Assembly (NCBI GenBank): GCA_907165065.1
Contig: OU015525.1
Coordinates: 51,593,537 to 51,657,536 of the forward strand
Direction of reading: 5' to 3'
From: Caprimulgus europaeus
Lineage: Eukaryota > Chordata > Aves > Caprimulgiformes > Caprimulgidae
DNA length: 64,000 bases
The notes beneath the pieces are model-generated. The model saw nothing but the letters and a program-made list of their open reading frames with translations, was not told the origin of the DNA and did not search any database. The translations under genes and the position numbers were made by a program. Below are positions 48,001-62,310 of the stretch, in pieces; the first letter of the stretch is position 1; every line of letters begins with the position of its first letter.

Positions 48001-51000
48001 CACAACAATTAAAATGTTCAAAATAAAAAACTATTTTTACAAGAATTTCACCAATAAAAAGTAAACATTGATTTCCCAAAAGAAGCCTAAAATTTAAGCT
48101 ACAAAATGGGAAAAAAAATCCCACTGTATTTAAAGAGAAGCATTCGAAAAACCATAAGGTCATAAAGTCAAGGTGAAGAAGGAGGATGCTCAAGGCCAAC
48201 AAGAGTAGCAAAAAAAGAAGACTAAGGATTGAAAGGACAATACAGAATGTTTCAAGTCAACAGAATATACCTACTTACATGGACAGATTTAGTACTAAAC
48301 TTGAAAGGAGAACAGAGAAGTTAACAAAACATAACCCATGAAGTATGTAATTTGAGAGATCTGGGGAGGGGCAAGTCATAAAAAAATCCAGATGAGAATT
48401 ACATACATAGCTTAGAGTAAATGTAGCATAATGCAACACAATATTATAGATATCATTATTCTTTCTTGAATAATTCTAAAACTTAGGGTTTCTCACCTTA
48501 ATTACTATTCTAATAAGAAAAGACACATCTTAAGCTGCTATACGATGTGGTAAGGGAAGGGTCAGCTTCATTTAACATGACTTGTTCTCTGCAGAGCACA
48601 AAAGCCTTTTGCCTTTATGATTAAACATTCTTCTTTTGACAAAAGCAGCCAATTAATTACACATATGTTGCAACGTACCCACAAAACCCTTTTGATGTAA
48701 AAGGAAGGAAGGAACTTCTATATCTGTGAAGACAAATGACTTCAGTGTCAACTTCAGTTCAAAACAATTCTTCCAGAGACTGAAGGCAGTCATGACTCAG
48801 GATATGGAAAGATTCAAACCATGACAAAGAATCTTACTTCCTAAATGAGAGATGTGATACAAGCCTCTTGAACTGATACAAAAGAATTATCAGTGAAGCT
48901 TACCTTTTTAAAAGTCAATATCATAAAAAGCATGGAAATAACATGCATTATATTTTTATTTTGTCCAGACTTTAGGTTAAAAAGGCATGCTAACTCCCTG
49001 TCAGAATAGAAATGTCCACCCTTACTTTCTTCCAGACCTGACATGGGTGACTAATGACTTGATTACTGAGAATAGTAAATGGATTGTTTTAAGTAGCTAT
49101 TATCTGCACCTGTTCAGGACATAATTCTTATTAAATATATGCACTTTATTTATTATCTATTGAAGAAAAAAAATCTAAAAACTGACTGAAATGGGAAGGA
49201 ATAGAATGACATTTTTCTGTGCCAGGTTTGAATGATATGGAAGGCAATGCTATTCAAAGTGCCAGCAGCATATGCCAGCTTCAATTAGAACATAAAAGGA
49301 AATTTTGTTGCTACAATATAACAGCACACTTTTAGGATCTTATATGTGCTTATTCTGAACTTAGAGGGTTGAATATCCTTAAAAAATTCTAAGTTTTGAC
49401 ATTTCGTTGAAGCTGTTGTTAAGCTCTGAATGAAATACTGCACCCTGTGCTTTACAGATGTTCAGAATAGATTATCATAATGATTGCTTCTGGCCTGAGA
49501 ATCTTTCTGTCTGAGAAAGTATTCATTAAAGTTATTACATAACTTTCCCAGCTAATTGCCTACAGTAGGAATGAGATAGTTACATTTCAAGTGAATATAT
49601 TAGTGGGCTACAGCACTCCCTGACATGCTGGAAGAACAGTGAAGTGCAAAGGGCTTTGCTCCAGAGAGTCTGAGGTCAATCCATATGATATGATGTGAAC
49701 TGTATAAGGGAAGAAAGGTTTCCACTGTATTTTCCAGTGCTGCTAGGCCATCCCCATACTGTTGTTGAAACAACCACACAGTACTGTGTAATCCACAGGA
49801 TAAACTGATGTATGACAATCTCATGTGAAACCCTTGAGCTGCCTTTTCAGCCAAAGACAGCTCAGAAGTCCTTATTCCAGGAGTCCAGCACTCCCTTTGG
49901 TGCTTTATTCCCTTTATTGAATTTGTCCAAGAACCGCAACAAGTCTTTGAAGTTTTAATGTCTCAGAGACCCAAGGTACTGACCAGGCTGGGTTTGGAAT
50001 AGGCTCAGACTTCATATCTAGGATCAGTACCTGCTATCCAGGATGATTTCTAGGAAGCTGATCATCATAGCCTCCACAAAGTTCATTGAAAGGAACTAAC
50101 AGCTGTGATGGATTGCAACTTAATTTTAGCAACCCAGTCCATAACAGAGTTTATAATACAAGTCCGTCTTAATCACAGATCTTTATCTATTATTTTCATG
50201 TAAAATACACACTGGATAGTTACTGTTTTCTCTGTGGTGAACTTCAGTTGTGTGCTAAAAAAATGCCATTAGTTTTAAAAAGCCCTCACAGTAATCAAAG
50301 TTGCTTTAGTTAGCCCCTTCCTGTATATCATAGAGAAATTTCCAGAAAGTTACCACCACTCACTTTTAATAGTCTAGAAGTCTGCAGCATAAAAGTCATA
50401 TTTTAAGTAATTTGTTATAATTTTTCTCCTGAAGAAGTTTTTAAATGTGTCAGGTGGCAGAACCATTATTTCTACGGCTTTGGTTTAACATGACATTGCG
50501 GGTACCCTTCTGGCCCTAGTAGGCAGAGCCTTATACTTACCTGCTAAGTTCCCAAGCACTTCTTAAAGATCTAAAGGACACTAAATATGAGGAAAACACT
50601 AGTGGGAATAAAAACAGGACCTAGATATTCCTGTCTGAATAGACACTTTATATCTTCAGTTAACATTCAGTTAAAATGTTCATTAAAAGAAGATTTAGAG
50701 TTAAAAACATGCTATGAAGCAATCTCACTTACAGATCTCTGGCAGACATGTCAGACAAGGTTTTTAAGATTATTTGCTTTTCCACATAGGGCACAACATC
50801 TTTTGAGCAGAAGCTGAATGATCTGGTCTGCTATGGAAAAAAATATATGTGGTCTCTTTCCATAGCTTTGCCTATGTGATATCAGTAGTGCTTTTCCCCC
50901 TTTCAGTGGTACATTCCTTCTGTATGTTTTTATTTTATTTTCTGATTTGCAAGATGTGTATGTCATGCTAAGGATTCATAATTGCTGCTTTTGCATCAGT

Positions 51001-52954
51001 GACCTCAAATGCAAAAATTATAAATGAGGCTAATCAAAAATCATTCACAAGCCTCTGTCTTCCCCAAGGAAATAGGAGCTTCGAATATAAGTCTGTAGAG
51101 TCTGACTAATGCTGTCATTTTTTCTCCTTTCCAGCAGGAATAAAAAAAAAAGAATGTATTTTATGGGAGCAGACTACCACCAAAATCTTATTTAAAATAT
51201 AACTCCTATGTCATATGAAGCTATCCAAATTGTTCAGGGTCAGAATGTCAGATGCAGTTCCTGATTTAGGATTCTGGGCTTGCAGTGCACTTCTCATTAC
51301 TGTATCCTGAGCATGTCTGCTAGGACACTCTCTAGTTTCTGTTTCCTAAACTTTTACAAAAACTTCTAGGAGAAAAGAAACAACCTGAAACTGCAGCCAG
51401 AGGATCAAAAAGCTAAAATATCAGTGATTTCCAACCCTCATATTCAAATTCAAATTAAAGCCAGTCAGGGAAACAAAAGTCCTGCTTTAGGGAACATACA
51501 GTCTAATATCAACAGATTCAGTGCAGATCACTAGGAAGCACATGCATATCTAAGAACAGATGGTATAGTCAAGGAGATCAGCTTTGTAATTTTGAGTAAT
51601 ATGTGTTAGTTTGCAGTTGGTTTGGAAGTGAATGATTGCTTGTTGCATACATGGTGAGAGGGTGTCTCATGCAGAGGTAAATAAAGAAGGTAAATAAAGG
51701 CACAAAAAAAAAAGGCAGAGAAGCAAAGGGAAATTAACTTAAATATAGTCAAGGCTAATTAACATCCAATACAAAACACTCAGCCAGGCCCCAGGCTGCA
51801 GAAAGAGGGAGAAGATCACAAGGTGGCAGCAGGAGAAGGGTGGTTCCTTCAAACAGTTCCATCACCAAGAAGGATGCCTTTCTGGCTGGAGGGCTGATGC
51901 CCTGGCAAGGCAGCAAAGAGGTTGCAACAGATGGAGAAGTTGCCCCAGCATCACAGCATCAAACTGCATAGCAAAATATTGCATCATTCCTCTGGAAGAT
52001 GCAAAGTTTGAATGCTTAAGAAAACCCATCCAAAACCAGACAATTGAGGATTTTTTAGGGTACTTTATATTCAACATTAGGCTCAATAGTAGCCCTTTTG
52101 AGAAGTAAATTTGTACAGCATAGCAGAATATACGGTAAAAGTTTTGGGTAGAAATCAGTAACACTCTATCTATATTTGAAAGGTTTTTTTCAGCAACAAT
52201 ATTGCAAAAGTCCTAAAATTTATTAGACTATAAGGTTTTGAAAAGATATTGTAAGAAAAAGCATATGTCAGTTATTGTCCCCTTTCCATACCCCCATTTC
52301 TCTATTTGTCTACCTCCAGATCTTTTATTTTATTTTATAAAATTTATTTTAAGAAATAATTCTTTTATTTCTAAAACAATTTGTAGGAGTACATCCAGTT
52401 TTCCAAATCCAGAATTCATTGCATACTTTATAAACTGCAAAAATGGAAAAAGGAGAAGAAGTTGTACAAGAAGATATTAGGATGACCTGTATCAACATGG
52501 GATGTTTTTCTCATTTTTTTTTTATCCTTCATAATTCATTCAGTCCATTTTATGTGGTAAAATATTGGGTTTTTATAATATTGCTCAGGAAAGATTATAG
52601 AATTCTACAAAAATCAAAGAAATGTCACAGAAAATTATGCTGCAGCACCAATACTTCTCAGGATTTGGGTTTATTATTTTTATTCAGAATCTGAGACATT
52701 GTTCTGCAGCCAAGAGACATTATGTTAGGAAATGTTGAAGATGGACATAAACAAGCCAACAGAAAATACATGTGTGTCACGCTATGTCCTGATACCTCAA
52801 AATATTATGCCAGAATTAGATGCAATTGGAACAGAAATTCTGTAAAGACAGAAGACAGTGAAGCAGTGTTGTGAAAGTTTTCAGATATTCTTGTATTTAT
52901 TTCGTGTGAATTAAAGCTGTTAGTTCTTTCCTTTCAGAAATATCCTATTTCCCT
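45084..52954. other. Noncoding DNA, nothing recognised
   Basis: Nearly 8 kb without a recognised gene, RNA or repeat. The parts at about 45760-45900 and 46130-46500 have more balanced base composition and could hold conserved noncoding elements. A tandem GGTAAATAAAG pair lies near 51675-51699. Open frames are short and motif-free. Confidence 0.5.
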
Positions 52955-52978
52955 GGGGGGGGGGAAAAAAAAAAAAAA
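52955..52978 (+). repeat. G10-A14 homopurine run
   Basis: Ten G followed directly by fourteen A, then more A/G-rich sequence to about 53000. It is a homopurine block of a kind that is unstable and sequencing-error-prone. No retroviral sequence lies next to it, so it is not read as a polypurine tract. Confidence 0.9.
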
Positions 52979-55900
52979 GGAAAAAAGAAAAAATGAAAAG
53001 CCATAGACAAGAAACAGACAGTCAGTTGTCTAAATCCTTTAATAAGAAGTACTGAGCTCCATTGTTAAAAGGCTGCAATGACTTACTCTCTTCCAGAAGA
53101 AAAATAATGTGGGATGAATATTAAGACACTCCCTTTCTGTAGCAGCATCCAAGACAACCAGTCTCATGTCATATGTAGCAAGCTGAAAAGTTAGTCTACT
53201 GTTGTTGTCTGCCTTTGAATTTGTAAGAAAAATTGCATTGTATTCTCAGTTACTAGAAATAAAAGAAGCAAACTGGGAACACCAGAGGAATTGAAGGCTG
53301 CTCCAAAACATCAGAATTCTCTCTACATTTACTCTGCATTATTAGGGAAAGTGGGTAAATTTGGTAGTTCATTAGCAGGTTCTGTACAGTGAGTAGGAAG
53401 GTGGTGGGGCCCATAGACAGAAATAGCCATAGGACAGATTAAAGAAGTTATCAACTTGATACATATTTAGGAAAAAAACAAACAAACAAAAAAACTACAC
53501 AACTTTGTTTTCATGAAATACAAGAGGAAATAATGGGAAAAAAAACCTTATATTTTTATTATTAAATTAAAAAAAAATAAAATAGATACCATAAATACCA
53601 GAAAATAAATATTAATAACAGATGATCTCTGCAGCATAAATTTGACAGTGGAACTGGAATGAAAATGCTTTTCATTCTAATGAGGGATTTTGAAATTTCA
53701 AAGAGAATTCATGTTCAGAAGGAACAAAAAATCAAAGGTTTAAAAATTTTAATGAAACAAAAATCTGGAAAAAAAATTACACTGGATCAACAGAACTATT
53801 TAATCATAATAATAAAAAAATCTTCTTTATTTCTTATTATCTTTGTATTTCTAAAAAATAATAATTTAGAACCAAAAAACCCTAGAAATTGAAAAAAAAA
53901 ATCATGAGAAGACAATGAAATATGATTATTTAAATATAGCTCATATAGCTCTCATCTGCTACTTAACAGTTTGATTTCATGTACAAATGTAATTATATGA
54001 AACAACTATGCCTGTTTTTCACAGATGAGATTGCATCCTACACCATGAAGTAGAGGTCCTGAATGCTTCTAGTGGAACTTCCTTGCACAAATAAAATTAC
54101 TTCCATAGATGTCACACTGAAATACAAAGAAATATGCTCTGTGAAAGGCAGAGAGCACAGTGTTAACTCTTCCCTGAAGATTACTTCTTTCAGTAGAGAA
54201 TGGAAGTCACATCATAAGGAGCAAGAAAGATCCTGCCATGTGACATAAATATGCTGTAGTACATTTCCATTGAATGTAGTTCAATAAAATTCATTATAAG
54301 CCCAACAAAAAATACAACTCGAATCTCAGAAATACTTAAACTTCATGTAAAAGAACCATCTGCATTAATGAAATAGGTAAAAACAAACATGGCCAGAATG
54401 TGTATACAGAAAACACAGAGTAGTGATGCCCTTGGTTTTTAGTGATCAAAGGAAAAAATCAAAGTATTCATGCATTTCAGTCGCAGAAAAAACATTTTGT
54501 GAATCTATTTATTTTAATATATAGTGCTCTAAAATCCAATGGTAACCTCTCTAAATGCTCTTTTCTTTCCATAGGAATAATTAAAAATGGGTTTCTATGT
54601 TGTAAAGAGTGTCTGCCTTATTTTTTTCTGCTCACTTGTTAGCACATTGTCATACGTTATCCTATGCAGAAAGTATGTTAAAAACATTGTATTAGATGAT
54701 CCATTTAGTTCTGTTTAGGTTCATCCTTGCACATACAGAGTTAGGATGACATATTTGTGAGGGCTGTGGACTATTTTGTATGATCTGAGTGAAGAAGTCT
54801 TCTAGATATAGTCCAGTATTTCCATCATCCAATATTGTCTGAATTAGGAAAGTTATTCTTTCACCCATATATCCTATTTTCTAGCTCTATTTCCTTTTAC
54901 AAGCCTGTAAATCACATAAATAATAGCATGCAAAGGAAAGAGTTATATTTAAGTAATACTAAATATATTCATTGACAACTCTTGTTAGTGTCTCTTTTTC
55001 TGTACATCCTTGGTAGATCACAAATAGCACACAGAGCAAGTGATGTACAAGATGCCTGGAAAAAAACAAAAGACAAAAAACAAACCAAACTAGAATACTG
55101 CAGGGTACTTAACTGTGTTCTCTGTGGAGTAATGTATGGGCCAGCTGGTCCATTTTATATTACCTTCTCAACTAAGGATCAGAAGGAAAACAAAATACTG
55201 CATATCTCTAGAACCTAAATACAATAACATATAAAGGTCAATGACCAGAGAAGAAAGAGAAGCAATTAAAAATGAATGTAGAAAGAATGAATGAATAGTA
55301 TTAAAAGAGTAAAACAGGCAATTTTCTTAGAGCAGAAGCTCTTAATTGAAAAGAAAGTCATCCCAGACTTACTGGAATTGAAGAAAAAAATTTAATTGCT
55401 TTTGATGTAACATTTCAGTGGTAAGGAGATATTTAGAAAACATTAAGACTGAAAAAAAGGTTTTGAAGACAGCAGGGCATAGAAGAACTTTTGAAAGAAC
55501 ATGCAATGAAGACCAATGTAGTCCTCGGCTGCCTGGGATACACCCTGTTGCCATGATCCTTGCTTGAAGCGCTGTGGGAGCTCATGATGACTGCAGAGCA
55601 CCACAAAAGCACTGACAAACAAAACCAGGATGGACAGGAGACATAACAGCTTTGTAAGTAATAATGAAAGAAAACATTAAGACCATGCATCATGCTGAAT
55701 TTAATAGTGTGATGGAGGCTGGAAAGATCACATTTAAGAGAAAGCAGAAGAAAATAGTCCCTTGCAGTAAGTCTTCCAGCTATATCCTAACATCCCTGAA
55801 CAGGGTCCTCCTTTCTGTGTGGAGATTTTACACTTTTATTTTCTCCTGGTTTTGACTCTTAAGGTCAGTTTCTCTAACAGTGCAGTGATTCACTCAACAG

Positions 55901-57919
55901 AGAAAAAATATCTCCCTGTTCCGATGTCATTTGCATATCCTTCACCTTTTCTCAGTTTTTCACACTGCTGTCTTCAAAACAGGAGTTCTCACTTGGAAGA
56001 AGCTTCCATTTTAATTTTCCCCTTGCACATAATATTCCTTCAAAAGCTGCTCAAAAGGATATGTGCTGGGTGTCTGCTTTCACTCCTACAAAGGAAAGAA
56101 GTAAGAGAGAACTATGTTGGCTTTAGTCATCAAGCTGTATAAGGGTATGAAATAACCATCTGACTGAATGATCCATAGTTTGGGCCACTGAAAACAAGAG
56201 TGCACAAATAGTTGGAGATGCAATTCTTAAAAAATGCTGCATTCACAGAGACTGTTATCATAATTTGTTTCTATGTTTTATTTCACTGGGGTTTTTCCTT
56301 CCAAACTGAAGTGCTGCATAACTTCATAAGCAATTGCATTTACATTCAGGAAACAAATCGTTAGTGTTGATGAGAAAATCATCATTTAATGACTTAAATT
56401 TTATGACAGGAGGAGTTGTGTGAATGATAGAGGACTTCAGTTTGCCAATAATATACATAGATTTTTAAATATGGCTTAGTTCCTGTTGGAAAGGAAATCA
56501 AACTTTTCAAGTTTACATCTGAAAAAAAAAAGTCCAGGAGAGGTGGGACAGAAAAAGACACACTTTTCTAGTAATTCAAATCATTTTCTTTCAAAGTTTA
56601 ACTTCAAAATGTAAACTTGCTATAAAGCAAAACAAGAGTTTAAAATGAAAACAGTTTTGCTAAGCAAAAGCTGAAAATCTTTCATCAAAAATATAAAAAA
56701 TTAGTTATTTTGACATTGTTGAAATTTTGTTCCCGCTCTTTAAAAATTAAAGCACAGCCAAAAATGTCTTACTTCATTAAATAATTTCATTTCAAAAGAA
56801 TGTTATAACTTGATGAAACATGGCTCTGCCTAAGTCTTACTCAGCTTGTCTTGTAAGTCCAGACTAATAGGATTCTCAAAGCAAATACTGAGGAACACCT
56901 AACAGCAGCCCTGTGTAATTATCTGATGGCCACTTTGAAATTTACCTTCCCTACACATTAAAATCCTTTTTTTAATTTGAGGATTACAAGGGTTGGAAAT
57001 TTGATATCTGTATTGCTCGGTGATTTTAAATTAATATATTAAAGTCTATCTGATTGCATTGTAGCAAGCTCTAGTGGTAACAACGTGAAAAATCAATAAA
57101 GCAAAAACATAAATGCAAGATCTAAACGGTGATCTGCATTGTAGCATAAGCCAGCAATAATTTAACCCTCCCTAGTGCTACAATGAGGAAAAGTTATCTT
57201 TTCCAGGAGTAGCATTCAAAACTTAAAATTTTTGGTATCACATTTAAAGCCAGTATATGATATTGCACTTGAGACTATGTTAAGATCTGCACTTACAGCA
57301 CCTGCAGACACAACATTTTAGTTACACAACAATTAAACATAGTCCTAAATTTGTCTCAGTAGATCAAGCAAAAGTTTGTATAAAAACATGCGTAACATAT
57401 ATAAAATACCAGTTCACAATTACTTACACAGTGGAATTTTTTTAAATGTTCACTTTTCATGTATTTTGCTTTATGAGTTCCAGTAATCTGATTCCAACTA
57501 AGTGAGTAGTTATCCTCCTATAAAAGCCTGCTGACTTTTTCTCCCTGTTCTCCTTGTATATGTGCAGATAGCAAGCATCTCCCCATAACTGTGGCAACTT
57601 TTAGAAATTATATTGCATTTCAACACTGAAACCCAAAGAGTGTCCTTTTCCCCCCACTACATTTTTACCAGTCTTCCATTGCACTATGTTTCCAAAGACA
57701 ACTTGAAAGGGTTCACATCAAATATTTTGAAGATGGAGGTGCTGTGGAAGAGATGCTCTTCATCTTGCAAGACTGATCTCTACACATATATACATGCAAA
57801 AAAAACACCCAAAGAGAGGAACAAGAAGGAGCCATGCTAGAAATCTCAACCAGTGAATCTATGACAGAATTTTAATCTTTGTTTTTTCTTTTTTTTTTTT
57901 ACTTTTACTTTTTTAAAAG
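52979..57919. other. AT-rich noncoding DNA, nothing recognised
   Basis: No gene or repeat family was recognised. 53460-53900 is extremely A-rich. 56860-57200 is less biased and could be a conserved noncoding element. A T-run at about 57888-57900 leads into the pyrimidine tract before the candidate exon. Confidence 0.5.
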
Positions 57920-58103
57920 TGGAAAACTCGGAATTTCCCACACAGAAAAATCAAAACAAGACAAAACAACTTTTCTGTGGCATTTCAGTATAGTTCTAAG
58001 AAGCTGGGCAGATATACACCAACCCAAAATCCAAAAGAGTGGCATCAACAGAGAACCTACTGTGGAATTTGTAATAGATGCTGCATTATAGCAGAGAACA
58101 GAG
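57920..58103 (+). other. Second candidate exon, unassigned
   Basis: A long pyrimidine tract (about 57883-57914) ending in TTTAAAAG precedes it, and GTAAGAC follows it. One frame is open for the full 184 nt, 61 codons plus one base, and contains the cysteine-rich segment YCGICNRCC near its end. I could not match it to any protein family. The acceptor context AAAAG is weak compared with the usual CAG, and the upstream T-run is a common chance feature. It may be an exon of a lncRNA or nothing at all. Confidence 0.15.
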
Positions 58104-61100
58104 GTAAGACAAGTTAAAATATTCTCTTGGGCTATATATTGCAATAACTATTGAATTACTTGAGTTTTAATATTTATTTAGAAACAAAATTTGTTTGTGT
58201 ATGGATTATGATCTCTTCCAGTATCAAAGATAACAAGCTTTTTAATTTCTAATGGGTTAGGAAAAGTTAGCAGAGACATTAAATTGAAGAATAGGCATTA
58301 AGGTATTGGGAAGTGACATTTACTGTGCTTTAGTGCAGGAAAAGTTCTTCAATGCTTCATAATCTTGTTGATTGCCCTTGTGAAATTCTTCTGGGGAAAA
58401 AAATTAATCAGTAGAATTTCACCCTCTGTATGTCTTATCACGTAATACCCTAACTATTGAAAATGTTTTCAGTATGAGGAAGTGGTCAACAACTTCACCT
58501 CACTTACATGAAAATTCTTGTTTCACTAGCATGAAGATAATTCTGTTCTTTAGTTGATAATGCTGCAAGTGATTTATTTTATTAAACTAAACTATAAAAC
58601 TAACTTGCGAATAAGTAACATGAAATAAAGTCTTCAGTAGGTCTTCTGAAACATGAAATTAAACTAGCCCCTTGAAGTAAAATTTGAGCATGCAATTTAT
58701 AATTTAGTTGGTTTCCAGCACCTTCCTTAGGATTAAAACAGTGAGTTCATGCTATGATGTGGAGAATATTTGCTCTATAAATACATATAATATCTTTTTG
58801 CTCCATAGTCAACCTGGGTCAACAGGCTTAACAGTCAGTTTTCTTTTTCCCAATAGGGCCGCATTCTTGATAATGCAATTAAGAAAACAGAAAGGCTAAG
58901 ATATGGGAATAGTCATTGTTTCTCTCTAGCAGATTTCAAGATTATTATTTTTTAATTAAAAAATATTAATATTTAAATCAAATCCAGTACCCAGAAATCA
59001 CTGAAATAATAATAATAACTTCTTAACTGTGTCTGTTCATCAAAAACTGTGGGTTTGTGAATAATATTATTTTGAAAAAGCTTTCCTGGTATAGAAATTG
59101 GGTTTTGGAAAAGCTGACTTCTGACGAGGATTTCTATCAAACACTTGTTTCATTCAATAAAATGTCAGCTGTAAGTGACCTTCAACAAAACACAAGAGAG
59201 CAAAGATCTCAGAGACTGATGTCTTCCTATGATGGATGATGCCTTCTCATTATGGATGATCTCACTTTATGCATTCAATACCCGATTTTAAGCCAATGCA
59301 TTGGAATATTTTGCAATTACTGTCACTATAAAATACTGATTATTATTGTTATCATGCGTAGAAGAAAATGTGGTTTATTTTCAGTGTTTAAAAAAGCTCT
59401 CCAAAGAGACCATCCTGGAGACCAGGGGACACGGACTGTGATGGTTCTGTCAGGGTTTTGTCATTACCATTGCAAAGTCTTTCAGAGTGTTTGCTTATGA
59501 CCATGGAAGACAGCAGCCTAAATGTGAGGTCACGGATGAGCACTGCTGTGCACAAAGCTGAGGTAAGGTGACACAATGACACTTAATTCCAAGTTTTAGC
59601 TCTGACATTATTACCCGGAAAATCTCATCTGCTTAAGTCAAACTCTTTAAACACACTAAAGAGAAAATAAAAGGTATGTTGTTGCATAAACTGTATCTTC
59701 ATCTGCTACTGCCTGCTGGGAATACCTTTCTGTATTGCCAGACTTTTTTTACCTGACTTAATTTTCTCCTCAGTTATTGTCTTATAAATCAGGATTTATT
59801 ATTAGGCAACTCATCTACAGAAATGCTAAAAACATGAGCCAGGCTTTAAAAAGTGTTTCTGACAGAGTCTTTAGAAAGGCAAATCAGAACAGTTATTCCA
59901 GCAAGAGGCTTTTTGCTCATCCCTTTCCTTCCTTTGCTGCTGCAGAAGTCTGTGTCACAACTCACTCACTGTGTAGACTTACAGCCACCATAGCCCCCAC
60001 CACAGCTGTTCCAGACAGAAGATTTCCAGCATTTTCTAATGAGTTTACTTCTCCTGTGAAGGCTCAGATGTGCTCCTCTCTTCAAGAATTCATTCTGCCT
60101 GTTTATTTTTATGTTCACCAGCTTTACTCTTTTTTACCTGTATTAGCTATATGTTTTTTTTCCTTTATGCTTCAACTACCAGTAGGCATATATACATGTG
60201 TGCATACTCATTCTGTGCATACATATAGCTACACACAAGTGTGCATAAACAGGTATAGCTGAAAGACAGAAATGGCATGGTGAAGAGAGACAGGGTACCA
60301 GTTTCTGCATCTGTGTATGCAGAAATCCCTGCCAAAGCTATACAGTCAATAAATAATAATTCAGGTGAGCAAATTTAATCTGTAGGTTAAATACCAATTT
60401 ACTAAAGTAATCTGAAATATTTATAATAAACCTAGTGGAAAAAAAAGCTAAAAATAAAGGAAGGAGGTTCCAGTGCTATGATTTGTTTGCTATAATTTAT
60501 TTTCTATGAATATCATAATCTCATAGCAGCTTACTGAAATCAGTAAGTCTACTGATGTGCATTAAGTTAAGAGGGCACAGTTCAGATCTCATTTAATCTT
60601 TAGCATAATTAACATTACTTTCACAAAATCTTTCTGTATTCTCTTCACTTCCTGTTCACATGGGCACTAAAAGTACAAATCAGACTTTAAAAACTAAAGC
60701 CTGAGAAGAAATACAATAATAATAATAATTCCAAAATTCAGCTGTTTTCAGTTGGATCCAATTAAAAAAAAAAAAAAAGCATCATTACTATTTCTGCTAT
60801 AGTCACAGAAACAAAAATAAGTAAGCAAATCAGATTTAGTCTGATGAGTCCTAGTGACATTTTTCAGCCATTTGATTTGGTGGAGTGGCATGCTGGCAGG
60901 TGCCAAGAGTAGGATGTAGAATCTTATAACCCATCCTTCTCGACCACAGACCCTGTGGGAATTAATAGACATAGACCACATCCCTTGTTCACATCATTCA
61001 GTTTAAGGTCCACATGAATTAACTAATGATTGATTAATTGTGGATGATTAATGAAATAGTCATTGTAATATTTAATTCAGTTTTGTGATTATTTTTTTTC

Positions 61101-62139
61101 AGGTTCCTAACCAAGTGAAACCCAATCTAAATGTGGGTACCTATCCCAAACTTAAAAATGCAATTGAATAAAAAGAAATACAGCAGCTGTTCCCCACCTA
61201 GCAGTAATGAGCACATTAAAAATTAAGCTAAGCAATACTCTATTCTTGATATAAATATCAGTCATCTCACTTTCTCCTTCAAAACCCACTCAACAAGCAG
61301 GCCTCACTGCAAACAGTGACATGAAATCCCATCAGATCAAAATGTGGAGAAAAATTAAAACCTTTGTAGCCTAATTAAAGAAAAGGCAATTGGAAAACAT
61401 GTTTTTATTTTCAAAAGACAGCCATGCGGTACATTTGCACTCAGCTTTGTCTTTTCTTTAATAAATCTACTTGAAAGATGATCTGGGTTTTGCGTTCCTT
61501 GGGACATTGAGGGGTGCCAAAATGTCCAAGCATTGATGACCAAAGGACCCTGTAGCCAGTATGACACAGTGTCACTGATAACCCACTGTGCCATCCAGTT
61601 TGTGTCACATCATACAGGCATGCTGACTCTGGCAGAGCTGAGAGCCACACTTCAGTGGTACCAGCTCTACCCTCCCTTCGTAGCCACAGTCTTTGTGTCC
61701 CCAGGAAACTTACGCGTCCCCTCCTCCTCCCTACAGCCTCCTTCCTTGCAGCCACCGTGTCCTCAATCCATCCTTGCTGTCCCTTTGAGCTGATCTCTGC
61801 CACCACCTCACAGCGCTGTCATCATTTCACTCTGCTGGTGCCACAGCCGACATTCAAAGTCCCACCTTGTGCTGTTACATATTATTTTAATCAAGAGATT
61901 TTTTTTTTTTTTTAATGTTGTGAAACATTTCCCTCAGTTTAACAATTCCATTATGGTGGCTGTAACCCTTTGACCTGTATACTCAGAGCCTGTCATTCTT
62001 CAAAATAGGGAACAGACCTCATGTTCTTCATAAGACATTTGGTTTCCTTGATGGTGCCTGTTTTTCCTGGATTTTCACAGCTGTTTCCAGTGTCCTGGGC
62101 TGTGCACTGATGACTGTTGTATATCACTTCTCTCAATTA
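58104..62139. other. Noncoding DNA, nothing recognised
   Basis: No gene or repeat family was recognised. Simple repeats are an AAT run at 60712-60729, an A-run at 60765-60778 and a T-run at 61900-61914. 61480-61870 is GC-richer than its flanks with overlapping open frames on both strands (up to 121 codons) but no recognisable domain. The 161-codon frame at 59777-60262 has no motif either. Confidence 0.5.
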
Positions 62140-62310
62140 ATCGCTGCATATAGAGCAAACATTCAAATGTTGCCTTTAAAGGAGAGTCTGTTGGTGCTAA
62201 TTGTATGCTAATTACACTCAGGTATCTGCTAGGAGATTATTACCATTTAGGGACTTGCTTATTGCTCTTCTTGGGATATGAGGTTTTATGGCAAGTAGAC
62301 GGTTGCTTTA
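62140..62310. other. Possible conserved noncoding element
   Basis: The segment has balanced composition and clustered homeodomain-type sites (CAATTAATCG, GCTAATTG, GCTAATTACA) together with a POU-like ATGCTAAT, all within about 90 bp. This style is common in vertebrate developmental enhancers. It is a composition argument only; no comparison was made. Confidence 0.2.

Noticed and set aside
52955..52980. Retroviral polypurine tract
   Set aside because: No LTR begins within a plausible distance on either side.
59777..60262. 161-codon plus-strand frame with a hydrophobic stretch
   Set aside because: The hydrophobic part comes from a T-rich segment and the end from a CA/TA-rich simple stretch; no family resemblance.
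61441..61806. Overlapping frames on both strands in a GC-richer block, possible processed gene copy
   Set aside because: No protein family could be recognised in any frame; the T-run at its right end is on the wrong side to be a clear poly(A) tail of the longest frame's transcript without more evidence.
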